Both the position numbers and the translations under genes were made by a program. From Oleispira sp036960605 (GTDB lineage: Bacteria > Pseudomonadota > Gammaproteobacteria > Pseudomonadales > Oceanobacteraceae): a DNA stretch of 64,000 bases. The stretch covers positions 62,001 to 126,000 of the forward strand of contig JBALXI010000004.1 of NCBI GenBank assembly GCA_036960605.1, read 5' to 3'. Position 1 is the stretch's first letter, and every line of letters starts with the position of its first letter. Of this stretch, positions 46,701 through 54,982 are shown piece by piece. Under the pieces are notes generated by a model, which saw nothing but the letters and a program-made list of their open reading frames with translations, did not search any database and was not told where the DNA came from.

Positions 46701-47403
46701 ACGTGCAGATACTCTCAATCTAATAAATCAAAACTCTGGTAAAACAGGAGTTACAGCTGAAGATAATGGGGTTTCATTAACGTTGACTGCAGCAGATGGT
46801 CGTAATATCTCGATTGCGATTGATGATAGGGCAGGAAGTGATGACTCCATTGGTGCTTTATTAGGTTTGGATGCCGCTCAGGATGGCATTGGAGAAAGTA
46901 CTTTTGGTTCAAGCACGGCTATTGCTGGTTCTGCAACAACTGCTGAAGCTTCCACTTATGAAACGACTTATAGTACTGTTAAGCTAGAATCGGCCAAAGA
47001 ATTCACAATAGAAGGCGGTGAAAATGGTAATGATGAACTCGAAGCACTTGGTCTAGCGGCTGGGACTTATGGGGGCGGTGAAGATGGTCAATTCCTAAAT
47101 GACATTGATATCACTACAGTTGAGGGTGCAACCGCGGCACTAACCGCAATCGATAATGCTATCGGACAAGTAGCCAGCCAGCGAGCAGATCTCGGTGCGG
47201 TTCAAAACCGATTGGAATCTACTGTAAGTAACTTGCAGGTAACCTCTGAAAACTTGAATGCTGCAAACTCGCGAATTCAAGATGCGGATTTCGCCGCAGA
47301 AACAGCAGAGCTGCAACGTACTAACGTATTGCAACAGGCCGGTATATCGGTATTAGCCCAGGCTAATGCTTCTGGCCAGCAGGTTCTTTCTCTACTGGGA
47401 TAG
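43759..47403 (+). CDS. fliC: Giant flagellin
   Basis: 1214 residues, more than twice a typical flagellin. The conserved ends are PQIINTNIASLNAQRNLDKS and QRLSSGLRINSAKDDAAGLA at the N-terminus, and NLNAANSRIQDADFAAETAE plus ANASGQQVLSLLG at the C-terminus. The ~900-residue middle is Ser/Thr/Gly/Ala-rich, with Flagellin_IN-like motifs such as ISINGVDISI and LFINGVNIGS. It shows nested duplication: A (~184-400), B (~461-650), B' (~671-860), A' (~865-1105). Many Ser/Thr are available for O-glycosylation by Maf. It has its own sigma28 promoter and a hairpin after the stop. Confidence 0.95.
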   Translation: MPQIINTNIASLNAQRNLDKSQSSNQQALQRLSSGLRINSAKDDAAGLAISTRFTSQIKGLNVAVRNAGDGIALAQTAEGALGSMNDSLQRIRELAVQSSNATNSDVDRDALQAEVDQLVAEISRTADETDFNGRNLLDGSFSASFQVGANAGQTIDVSIGELTADKLGSSSQSGLSAIGTDNALENGDLVINGVAISASKAEDDTSSTSGNSASAISKVEAINRFSDETGVSAQISENTASGSEMSGLAGTGTISINGVDISISTTTDTAQTRASITEAINAVANQTGVTAVNSDSAAGGVDLVAADGRNIQLSFDTADLSADFGASDSAKAASFASATGLPAGAVDVDGVASGTVYSNTYEGGYTLIADGDQKTIDISGGNGTGRGDLSNAGLTEGSYDRAVAATVSEVKADATVATTNAGGSISSDSVSSISRTDVGGTLIEGATGNSQQTTTTALTSVAVNSGSFAVSGTDSSGNAVAATFAVGTTTSDVSTIASQLQIAATTAGINVNVYEQIDLTIDTASLAVGEALILGGVTVTISGSSQQVMSENLMNDLNAGGFIADVGATGFVHAELDAAGTGLSLTIRNETTSGVSIASSTAGSIGFDVSGGTVASASTGHVLSGKIGFESTDNQEVTVVTTDTTGDLTGTTATLSDASSANQALASSSETDISITIGGVDASPAAPLAGGSTVAQLASAVDGVDGVEAYEEISLTLNASSLESGEQLRISAGGNDIDISATPDNAGNMSLAALVDDINATDFSGASLNVTASLNTGGTAIELSIKNFSGSTVSIESENADGAGVTIDTTGADIFAGEQARGLAGELKFFSTDGQDVNVTLSDPTTGGELFAGKSSSADYTGVNGLQDGDILINNVTIGGAEVGADTASATVSSDGSKILSSEKGLSAIAVAAAINKVSAETEVSATVNETKVVGGDGDGAVPASFEQGDQAGLFINGVNIGSVTLQNEGATTNVDTDRARADTLNLINQNSGKTGVTAEDNGVSLTLTAADGRNISIAIDDRAGSDDSIGALLGLDAAQDGIGESTFGSSTAIAGSATTAEASTYETTYSTVKLESAKEFTIEGGENGNDELEALGLAAGTYGGGEDGQFLNDIDITTVEGATAALTAIDNAIGQVASQRADLGAVQNRLESTVSNLQVTSENLNAANSRIQDADFAAETAELQRTNVLQQAGISVLAQANASGQQVLSLLG

Positions 47404-47422
47404 GTCTTTAACGACTTAATCA

Positions 47423-47454
47423 CTTCGGCTTTTAATAAGCTTTGAAAGCCGAAG
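47423..47454 (+). terminator. Hairpin between flagellin gene and flaG
   Basis: CTTCGGCTTT (47423-47432) pairs perfectly with AAAGCCGAAG (47445-47454). No T-run follows, so partial attenuation or 3' stabilisation of flagellin mRNA is more likely than full termination. Confidence 0.6.
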
Positions 47455-47482
47455 ATTCCCTAAGAGTAAAGAGAGGTGAATT

Positions 47483-47863
47483 ATGAATGATTTAAAGATG
47501 AATTTATCCGAAAGAGGTTCACTCACTGCTGTTAAAGCTTATGGACAAGAACAGCAAACAGGAGCAACTGAAAGCGGTAAGAAAACAGAGAGCGGTAAAG
47601 ACTTGCCACCGAATGTGGAAAGGATTGCCGATATTAGTGAAGAGCAAGTGAAGGAGGCGGTTTCTAAACTTAATGAATATGTGCAATCGACGGAACGAAC
47701 ATTAGATTTTCAAATGGATGAGGAGAGTGGCAAAACAGTGATTAAGGTATTTGATAAGTTATCATCAGAATTGATTAGGCAGATACCGAATGAACTGGCA
47801 CTAGAGTTGGCGCAAAACTTGAATGATGACGAACCATCGTTATTATTTAGCGCCCAAGTGTGA
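47483..47863 (+). CDS. flaG: FlaG family protein
   Basis: 126 residues. The C-terminal FlaG domain reads LDFQMDEESGKTVIKVFDKL, followed by SSELIRQIPNELALELAQNL. The N-terminal half is a charged low-complexity linker. FlaG affects filament length in Vibrio, Pseudomonas and Campylobacter relatives; mechanism is not settled. GAGGTGA precedes the ATG. It lies between flagellin and fliD, the usual position, and probably reads from the flagellin promoter through the hairpin. Confidence 0.9.
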   Translation: MNDLKMNLSERGSLTAVKAYGQEQQTGATESGKKTESGKDLPPNVERIADISEEQVKEAVSKLNEYVQSTERTLDFQMDEESGKTVIKVFDKLSSELIRQIPNELALELAQNLNDDEPSLLFSAQV

Positions 47864-47903
47864 CACTTAGGACTTTTTGTTAGCACTTATTTAAGCACTT
47901 AGC

Positions 47904-47930
47904 TAAAAATAACCCCAGACTGGCCGATAA
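47904..47930 (+). promoter_or_regulatory. Sigma28 promoter of fliD, inside the flaG terminator
   Basis: TAAAAATA, 11 bases, GCCGATAA: the -10 is a perfect consensus and the -35 keeps TAAA. It overlaps the hairpin at 47911-47946. Confidence 0.8.
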
Positions 47931-47949
47931 GGTTAGTACTGGGGTTTTT
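47905..47949 (+). terminator. Rho-independent terminator after flaG
   Basis: AACCCCAG (47911-47918) pairs with CTGGGGTT (47939-47946), flanked by an A-rich 5' side and five T (47945-47949). The loop contains the sigma28 -10 element of fliD. Confidence 0.8.
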
Positions 47950-47989
47950 GCGTTCCAGTGTGTAATGCTTTGAAGAGTGGAGGCAAGCT

Positions 47990-50900
47990 ATGGCTGCTAT
48001 TGAATCGTTAGGTTTAGGATCAGGAGTTTTAACCAATGACTTGGTTGAAAAAATTGTCGGTGCAGAGCGTGCCGCGGTTGATAAGCGTTTTGATCGTGAC
48101 GAAACTATTCTGGATGCTCGCATTACGGCCTATGGCGAAATTAAGTCACTGGTTTCAAGCTTGCAAGTTGCGACCAGTGCCCTGGCATTACCTTCAACGG
48201 CAGGGGCAACGATTGCGACCTCATCTGACGAAAGTATTCTGACAACAGAAGCGTCCATTCTAGCGGAACCTGGTAGTTATAATATTGAAGTTTTGAACAC
48301 GGCTAAGGCTCATAGTCTAGTCACAGGGACTTTTTCAGGCGTAGGTGAGGAAATAGGTTCTGGCCGAATGTATATCAGCTTTGGTGAGATCACTTATGAT
48401 GGTGGAGATGGCTTTGCTAGCCAAGATGTAGATCCAACCAAGGGTGGCTTTATTGATATAAATAGCTCAAATAATAGTTTGACGGGAATTCGTGAAGCTA
48501 TTAACGATGCCAATATTGGCGCTAGGGCATCCATTATCAATGACGGCTCGGGTTATCGCCTTGTTATTACGTCGGAAGAAACAGGGTTAAGCAGTGGTAT
48601 GCGTATTCTTACTGTTGATCCCGCGACAGAAATCCCGTTAACCTCTGGTTTATCTGCCTTAGCTTTTAATGAAATCCAATCGGGAGCGGGCACCCTTAGT
48701 GAGACGGCTAAAGGTGTTGATGCACAACTAAATGTTAATGGTTTAACAATTACTCGCTCCTCCAATTCGATTGAAGAGGTTGTACCTGGAGTAACACTTA
48801 ATTTAAAAAGTGCTGATCTTGGTAAGCCAGTTACTGTTGTCGTTGCACCGGATACTGCAGGTCTGCAAGAAAAGATTCAAGATTTTGTTAATGCTTACAA
48901 TGAGTTCAAAAAATTCTCTGATGAACTGACTTCTTATAATTCAGAATCTGATCAAGCTGGCCTGTTATTAGGAGATTCAACGGTTCGTGGTATTCAAAGC
49001 CAGGTACGCTCAATTATCAGCCAACCGATTAGTGGTTTGAACGGCACTAAATATCGATCGTTAACGGAGCTTGGGGTCAATACGGATAGAACGAATGATT
49101 TTTTATTGGAGTTTGATGCTTCTGTTTTTTCAAAAGCTATGCGAGAAGATCGAGAGTCCGTTATTAGCATCTTGGCAAAAAGTGGTGATGCCAGTGATGG
49201 TCAAATACGTTATGTGAATGATTCGGTTAATACTCAGCCTGGCAGTTATGGCGTAGAAATTACTCAGTTAGCGACAAAAGCAACCTATACCGGTGGAAGT
49301 GTTGATGGGCTTGATTTTGCGAGTCCGGTAATTATTGATGACAGCAATAATAATTTCACTATAAACCTCAATGGTAAAAATGAGGCGATCACTTTATTGG
49401 AAGGTAGTTATGCCAGCGGAGATGAGTTAGCTAAACAAATAGCACTGCAAATTAATAGCAATGAGACCTTTAGAAAGTTTGCTTCTAGCGTTTCGGTGGA
49501 TTACAGCGCTGCGGATAAAAGTTTTTCCATTACTTCCAGTAAATTTGGCTCTGATTCTCAGGTGTCTTTTTCAGCAACCGATTCAAATACTGCAAATACT
49601 TTAGGTTTCAATATTCTTGGTAAAGGAACTTATGAAGGGGTTAATCTAGCCACTTTAAATAGTGATGCTTTTTTAGGAAAAGGCTCAGCGACTCAGCCTG
49701 GAGGCAGGGCTCTGGGCAGTGAGGAAGGAATCAATTTCTCTACGAATAATGCGACGTTCTCACTGGACATTGGCGCCGGTGCTATTCCTGTTACCGTTAA
49801 TCTTAATGCAGCTGGCAACGATTTGAATGCTGATGGCATTATTGGTGATCGCAAAGATACTCTACAAGCGATTCAGACAGCAATTGATGCAACAGCGCTC
49901 AACGGTGATGTCATTGCAGAGTTTGATGGCGATGGCTACTTAATCTTCACAACTTCAGCATTAGGCGCAGCGCAGACAATTGACATGACCGCAGTAGGAG
50001 TGACCACTAGTGATACCCAGTTAGGCCTAAGTGCGACTCAGGGAGCGCAAACCAACGGTGATGATGCAGGGCTTACTTTTGCAACGGCCACTGAATTTAA
50101 TATGGCGGTTGATGGGGTTGCGACAACCTCTAAAGTGAGTGTCCCGCCAGGTACTTATATGTCTGGGGCAGATCTTGCAGCTGCGATTAAGGGGGGGATT
50201 GATACTGCGCTATCAGTGGACCCTGCTTATGCTGGCTTAACAAAGGGTGGAGAAAGCAGTGTCGGTACGCGAGATATTAGTACCGCTATTGATTTCACGA
50301 CCCTTAATTCAGGTTTTATGTTGAACGTTTCTGGTGTAGAAAAAGAGATTATAGTTACGGGAAATGATCCCGATAATATTGTAAATATTCAAGCAGCGAT
50401 AGATGCGGCTTATCCAGTGGGTCCAGGTCCAGGCTTTACGCCTGTCGTCGTTGCTTCATTAGATGGTGATGGATTAAAACTAACTAGTACCGCGACTGGA
50501 CATAATGAGTATTTAGAAGTGACTGCTGATGGACGAGGCGCAAAGTCTGATCCGACCCTCGTGACGACAAATATTTCAACAGGTATTAATTTTAGCGGTG
50601 TGGGTGATAATTCAACCTTCACTTTAGCGGTTGATGGTGTGGACATTAATGTCGATGTGACAGGGGATGGTAGCGCTGGTAGCAACGATGCAGCATCGAC
50701 TCTAGGGGTAATTCAACAAGCCCTAGATGCCGCCTTAGTTGTAAGTGGACAATTTTCCGCAGGTGACATCGAAGCAAAGCTCGACATCTCAGGTAATTTA
50801 TTTTTCGAAACAGTCGCCAAGAAATCAGTACGTACGGCAGCAACTTATGGCTCGGGAGCCAGTATTGAAGTTAAAAATATCGCGGGAACAAGCGCTGCCA

Positions 50901-51970
50901 ATCTAGGGTTGGTTGCAGATACTCAAGCTAATGGTTATGACTCGATGGGTATGGATGATGCTCGACGTTATGGTTATGACCTTGAGGCTGATGTTGAATA
51001 TATTTATGACCCCGTCACCGATCTTGGATCGTTTGGGATTAATGTGGGTGGTAATGCAACGACAGTCTCGTTTACTGATATTGATGCAGCAGCAATTTCA
51101 TTCTTTGGTTTACAAGATGCAGCGATCTACTCTCCTTCAATAGATGAAGGCAGAAATGTTGAAGGTAAAATTAATGGTATAGAAGCGAAAGGTAATGGTC
51201 AGTACCTGTCAGCTACTGACGGTAATAAAAAGGCCAGTAATGGGTTCTATATTGCTAATGTAGCCGCAGACTTTTCAGCAGGGGTTAACTTAGACGCCAC
51301 CAATAATAGTTTTACTATTAGCGTCGACGGTGTTGAGAGGACCATTAGTCTGGCACAGCCGGCAGTATATAACTCAGGAGAAGGATTAGCTGCTGCCTTA
51401 CAAGAAGCGATTAATAAGGATACTGAGTTTGATTCAGAAGGCATTAGCGTTAAAGTTGAATATGACGATGATCCTACCTCCTTTTCTTATCAAAAATTCG
51501 GCATAATATCGGCTTCGAAAGGCATTACCTCTTCTGTAGAAATGATTGATGTGCCAGGGGCAGCCTCGGCAGTATTTGGCTTTATAGCCGGTAAAGGAGA
51601 TGGCGCTTCGGGTGAAGAGCGAGTCGGAGATATTGATGAAGCCAGCGGTATCCGGATGAAGGTATCGGGTGGTGCTTTAGGGCAGCGGGGGTCCGTCACC
51701 TATATTTCAGGTTTTGCGGATCAATTAAACGCAGATTTATTAAGCATGCTGGATAAAACTAATGGTTTAATTACTAATAAACAAGATGCTTTAGATAATG
51801 ATAAGGTTAAGTTGGCAGGCAAACGTGCTGCACTTGATGCGCGAATGCTGGCTCAAGAATCTCGTTTAAAGAATCAATTTTTATATAACGATTTGATTGT
51901 ATCTAAACTTAATTCGACGGGAGATTTTATTAAGCAGCAGTTCGATGCGATGAATAATTATGGTAAGTAA
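47990..51970 (+). CDS. fliD: Giant filament cap protein FliD (HAP2)
   Basis: 1326 residues; typical FliD has ~450-700. The N-terminus (SLGLGSGVLTNDLVEKIV, ERAAVDKRFDRDETILDARI) and C-terminus (ARMLAQESRLKNQFLYNDLI) are conserved FliD_N and FliD_C ends. The middle holds about six degenerate repeats of a 90-110-residue module. Each starts with a phrase like INFSGVGDNSTFTLAVDG or VNLDATNNSFTISVDGVE (near residues 440, 582, 695, 767, 866 and 1099) and most include GxYxSGxxLAxxI. GGAGG precedes the ATG. It must cap a giant filament, so enlargement in step with flagellin is plausible. Confidence 0.94.
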   Translation: MAAIESLGLGSGVLTNDLVEKIVGAERAAVDKRFDRDETILDARITAYGEIKSLVSSLQVATSALALPSTAGATIATSSDESILTTEASILAEPGSYNIEVLNTAKAHSLVTGTFSGVGEEIGSGRMYISFGEITYDGGDGFASQDVDPTKGGFIDINSSNNSLTGIREAINDANIGARASIINDGSGYRLVITSEETGLSSGMRILTVDPATEIPLTSGLSALAFNEIQSGAGTLSETAKGVDAQLNVNGLTITRSSNSIEEVVPGVTLNLKSADLGKPVTVVVAPDTAGLQEKIQDFVNAYNEFKKFSDELTSYNSESDQAGLLLGDSTVRGIQSQVRSIISQPISGLNGTKYRSLTELGVNTDRTNDFLLEFDASVFSKAMREDRESVISILAKSGDASDGQIRYVNDSVNTQPGSYGVEITQLATKATYTGGSVDGLDFASPVIIDDSNNNFTINLNGKNEAITLLEGSYASGDELAKQIALQINSNETFRKFASSVSVDYSAADKSFSITSSKFGSDSQVSFSATDSNTANTLGFNILGKGTYEGVNLATLNSDAFLGKGSATQPGGRALGSEEGINFSTNNATFSLDIGAGAIPVTVNLNAAGNDLNADGIIGDRKDTLQAIQTAIDATALNGDVIAEFDGDGYLIFTTSALGAAQTIDMTAVGVTTSDTQLGLSATQGAQTNGDDAGLTFATATEFNMAVDGVATTSKVSVPPGTYMSGADLAAAIKGGIDTALSVDPAYAGLTKGGESSVGTRDISTAIDFTTLNSGFMLNVSGVEKEIIVTGNDPDNIVNIQAAIDAAYPVGPGPGFTPVVVASLDGDGLKLTSTATGHNEYLEVTADGRGAKSDPTLVTTNISTGINFSGVGDNSTFTLAVDGVDINVDVTGDGSAGSNDAASTLGVIQQALDAALVVSGQFSAGDIEAKLDISGNLFFETVAKKSVRTAATYGSGASIEVKNIAGTSAANLGLVADTQANGYDSMGMDDARRYGYDLEADVEYIYDPVTDLGSFGINVGGNATTVSFTDIDAAAISFFGLQDAAIYSPSIDEGRNVEGKINGIEAKGNGQYLSATDGNKKASNGFYIANVAADFSAGVNLDATNNSFTISVDGVERTISLAQPAVYNSGEGLAAALQEAINKDTEFDSEGISVKVEYDDDPTSFSYQKFGIISASKGITSSVEMIDVPGAASAVFGFIAGKGDGASGEERVGDIDEASGIRMKVSGGALGQRGSVTYISGFADQLNADLLSMLDKTNGLITNKQDALDNDKVKLAGKRAALDARMLAQESRLKNQFLYNDLIVSKLNSTGDFIKQQFDAMNNYGK

Positions 51971-52031
51971 TGCTGATCGGTATCAGCGCATAAAGTCCGC
52001 GCGTAGAACTTAGAGTTTTAAATCTAACCAT

Positions 52032-52070
52032 AAAAATGCCACCATCAATATAAAATTGTTAGTGGCATTC
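52032..52070. terminator. Bidirectional hairpin between fliD and the TPR-methyltransferase gene
   Basis: AATGCCAC (52035-52042) pairs with GTGGCATT (52062-52069), with an inner CAAT/ATTG pair. A-rich and T-rich flanks allow use in both directions between convergent genes. Confidence 0.65.
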
Positions 52071-52118
52071 TTTATTCTCCTAATGTACAAATGGCTGAAA
52101 TAATCCTAAGTTTATTGG

Positions 52119-54266
52119 TCAGAGTATTTCAATATTCGATTGCTTGCGGCAATAAAATTGATACATACCTGCAAAAATATCTTCTTGTTCCTGTTCTACC
52201 TTATCCCAGTTCTGCAGCGTATTGTCATGCAGCTTTTCCATGTTAACCCCCATGCTCTTTTCGAAAGCCTTACGTCCGCTGGTGGTTGGTAGCATACCAA
52301 TAAAATCGAGCTGATTATTGGCGAGAAGATCTGAGATTTTACTGGGTGTGAATTGATGCTCCTGTTCATGGAATATTAAGTCGCGACAGTTACTCATGCT
52401 ATAGAAGTCATGTGAGGTAACGATTTCACTCCAGTCGCCTGGGATTTGGTTCATTAATAATGCTTGGCGTAATAACCGTTGATCTAATTTTTTACCTTCA
52501 CTTTGCTCTGATTGCTGATTGCTCTTTGCAATTAGCTTTCTGAAAGTGATTACTTGCTTACGTGCTGTCTCGCTGTATAAAGCAATTTTCATCACCCCTG
52601 TAGGGGAAAGTAAGTTGGATAAACTCTGTAAGCCTTGTTCAGGATTTTCCATATGGTGCAAAACACCAGAGCACTCAATGACATCGAATAACATCGGGAA
52701 GTCAGAGAATTCTAAAATATCAGCTTGTATAAACTGGATGTTTTCAACGTTATATTTACTCGCCTGCTGCTTCGCATACGCCAGTGAGCGACCACTTAAG
52801 TCAATGGCAACAATATTCAAATCATTGAAGTAGCTGGCTAAGCGAATGGCTTGGCGGCCTGTGCCGCAGCCTGCGACTAATACGTTTAACTTCTGCTTTC
52901 CCTGCCAATGGCTCAGGTTTAACTGTGGAAAATTCTTTAATAGTGCCTGTTGATAACTACTGGCGGTATTGAATCCGATATCTTTCCACCGAGGGTAAGG
53001 ATTTTCTTCGTATTGATCCTGAACTTTGGCGGATATTGAATTCTTATCACACACATTGCTGTGAGACCAGTAAGGTAGTTTTTTCGCGAGTTGAATTTCA
53101 GCTTCACGATTATTAATGGCGTAATCTATAATATCGACTAGATAGCTATTCTTTAGTGCCTGTTCAATAGGCTTAGAAACCAAAGCCATCACGAGTTTCG
53201 TTTTCGATAAGTCTTTATATTGAGCCAGAATAAGAATAGCAGGGGCGATGTCGTCGAGTTGCCATTGGCTTTCTTCGGTCACTTGAAATAACAAGTTTTC
53301 TAAGCCTTCAATAATTTGTTCTTCGTCTTTAGTTACAGGCCAAACGTATTCATTTAGCTGTGCCTGCACAGCTATGTCATGGGCTAGCTCTAAGTGAGCG
53401 CTAGGGATTGTCATATCCTGAACGGTATTAAATAGTAGGGTCTGCCTAAGGCTAATGAATAATCGCTCTAATAGTGCATCGCAGAAGTGAAAGCGTCTTA
53501 AGCTACCTAATAAGAGAGGGTCGGCCGCAATTTGATCGAATTCTAAAGGCGTGCTGGCTTCATTGATTTGGAATTTATGGTGCAGCAAGGTAGTAATCAG
53601 ATTTCTTAATAATGAATAGTCGACGTCTTTAAATTCAAGATAGCGTAAAACATTACTCTCTAATTCTTGAGAATAAAAATCAGCGTTAATATGTGACGCG
53701 GATTCAAATAATTTACTACGAATGTGCGGGTCATTAGCGTGAGTCTTAATCAGCTCTTGATACAGCTGAAAGGCTTCAACGTACTTACCTTGTTCAAGGT
53801 AGGTGTAGGCTAATGAAGACGCAGAGCGCGTTGCAACCTTGGATATTTTTAATGAAGCACTAAAGTATTGCTCTGCAAAAGCCAATTGGCCAAGGGCTAA
53901 TGCAATATGACCCGCGCTATAAAGTGCCGTTGGGCTATCGGGCTTGGCAATTAGTGCCCGCTCAATAATAACTTGTGCTTTGTGTGGGTTGCCTTTGAAC
54001 AATTCAATACGGGAAAATAAGTTCAGCCCCTTCATTCCTATAGGATTAAGCTCTAAAGCTTGCTTTACCTTATACAAGGCTGACTCTAACAGGCCGCTAT
54101 CGTTATCAAGCTCACTCTCAACCTCACTCTCGTTATGGTTGTTTGTGGACTGCTTCTTGGCTTGTAGCTTAGCAAACTCTCGACTCGCTTCTTGTACTAA
54201 TAGTGTATAAGAATCGAGATCTAAACGATGAGGCTTGTTCGTATTAGAGGCATGTAAAAGGTTCAT
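52119..54266 (-). CDS. TPR protein with C-terminal class I SAM methyltransferase domain
   Basis: 715 residues. Residues ~55-200 form TPR-like helical pairs (KVKQALELNPIGMKGLNLFS, ALIAKPDSPTALYSAGHIAL). Around residue 410 is the phrase DQYEENPYPRWKDIGF, and from ~440 a methyltransferase domain with NVLVAGCGTGRQAIRLA, VAIDLSGRSLAYAKQQA and FDVIECSGVLHHMENPEQ. The target is unknown. It interrupts fliD and fliS on the opposite strand and has a good sigma54 site upstream, so it is probably part of the flagellar regulon; methylation of flagellin or of its glycan is a reasonable guess. Confidence 0.78.
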   Translation of the reverse strand: MNLLHASNTNKPHRLDLDSYTLLVQEASREFAKLQAKKQSTNNHNESEVESELDNDSGLLESALYKVKQALELNPIGMKGLNLFSRIELFKGNPHKAQVIIERALIAKPDSPTALYSAGHIALALGQLAFAEQYFSASLKISKVATRSASSLAYTYLEQGKYVEAFQLYQELIKTHANDPHIRSKLFESASHINADFYSQELESNVLRYLEFKDVDYSLLRNLITTLLHHKFQINEASTPLEFDQIAADPLLLGSLRRFHFCDALLERLFISLRQTLLFNTVQDMTIPSAHLELAHDIAVQAQLNEYVWPVTKDEEQIIEGLENLLFQVTEESQWQLDDIAPAILILAQYKDLSKTKLVMALVSKPIEQALKNSYLVDIIDYAINNREAEIQLAKKLPYWSHSNVCDKNSISAKVQDQYEENPYPRWKDIGFNTASSYQQALLKNFPQLNLSHWQGKQKLNVLVAGCGTGRQAIRLASYFNDLNIVAIDLSGRSLAYAKQQASKYNVENIQFIQADILEFSDFPMLFDVIECSGVLHHMENPEQGLQSLSNLLSPTGVMKIALYSETARKQVITFRKLIAKSNQQSEQSEGKKLDQRLLRQALLMNQIPGDWSEIVTSHDFYSMSNCRDLIFHEQEHQFTPSKISDLLANNQLDFIGMLPTTSGRKAFEKSMGVNMEKLHDNTLQNWDKVEQEQEDIFAGMYQFYCRKQSNIEIL

Positions 54267-54303
54267 GGTTAATACCAGTTATTATTTCTAGTTACTGTGA
54301 CTA

Positions 54304-54320
54304 AGCAAGGCCAATGCCAA
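54304..54320 (-). promoter_or_regulatory. Sigma54 promoter of the TPR-methyltransferase gene
   Basis: Minus strand TTGGCATTGGCCTTGCT: near-consensus -24 and -12 with GG-N10-GC spacing, about 38 bases from the ATG. Confidence 0.82.
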
Positions 54321-54461
54321 AAAAATAATATGATGTTTTTCAATGCGTTAGGAGGTTATTAAGTCTTTGGATATGAATTTTGCCGCTTGAAGCGGCAGAG
54401 TTTAACCGTAATTTTTTATAGGTTAACCGTTATATATTTTAGTTAGTAGGGAATAAACTAT

Positions 54462-54488
54462 TAAAGTAATTTCTACATTGGCCGTAAC
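54462..54488 (+). promoter_or_regulatory. Sigma28 promoter of fliS
   Basis: TAAAGTAA, 11 bases, GCCGTAAC; 38 bases before the fliS ATG. The -10 keeps GCCG and departs at the end. Confidence 0.75.
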
Positions 54489-54526
54489 TAAGACATGAAG
54501 AAAAGAATCAATTGAGAGGCTGAGCC

Positions 54527-54982
54527 ATGTATAACAAGGGTGCAAATCAATACCGCCAAGTGGGCGCAACATCGGAAGTTGCAGGGGCTGACCCTCATCG
54601 ACTTATTCAAATGTTAATGGAAGGTGCATTAACCCGCATGTCGCAAGCAAAAGGCATGATCGAAATAAAAAATCATGAAGGTAAAGCGAAATTACTCGGT
54701 CGAGTAATGGATATTATTTCTACTTTGCAATCCAGTCTTGATCATGACCAAGGTGGCGATATTTCAGCAAATCTTGACCGTTTGTATGACTATATGAATC
54801 GGCGCCTACTCGAAGCCTCCAGTGCTAATGATACCTCCATGATTGATGAAGTTATGTCGTTATTGTTAGAGGTTAAGTCTGGCTGGGATGGAATCCGTGA
54901 CGAGTATTTGGCTAATAGCGGAAAAAAGCCTAATAAGCAGGGGAATGCGAGTGAGTCTTCTTTGAAGTCTTTATCTGTATAA
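54527..54982 (+). CDS. fliS: Flagellin export chaperone FliS
   Basis: 151 residues. FliS hallmarks are the N-terminal tyrosine-containing YNKGANQYRQVGATSEVAGA, DPHRLIQMLMEGALTRM and LQSSLDHDQGGDISANLDRL. It binds the C-terminal disordered end of flagellin in the cytoplasm and prevents premature polymerisation. It is slightly longer than usual through a Lys/Ser tail (KKPNKQGNASESSLKS). It has its own sigma28 promoter because the TPR-methyltransferase gene separates it from fliD. Confidence 0.94.
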   Translation: MYNKGANQYRQVGATSEVAGADPHRLIQMLMEGALTRMSQAKGMIEIKNHEGKAKLLGRVMDIISTLQSSLDHDQGGDISANLDRLYDYMNRRLLEASSANDTSMIDEVMSLLLEVKSGWDGIRDEYLANSGKKPNKQGNASESSLKSLSV

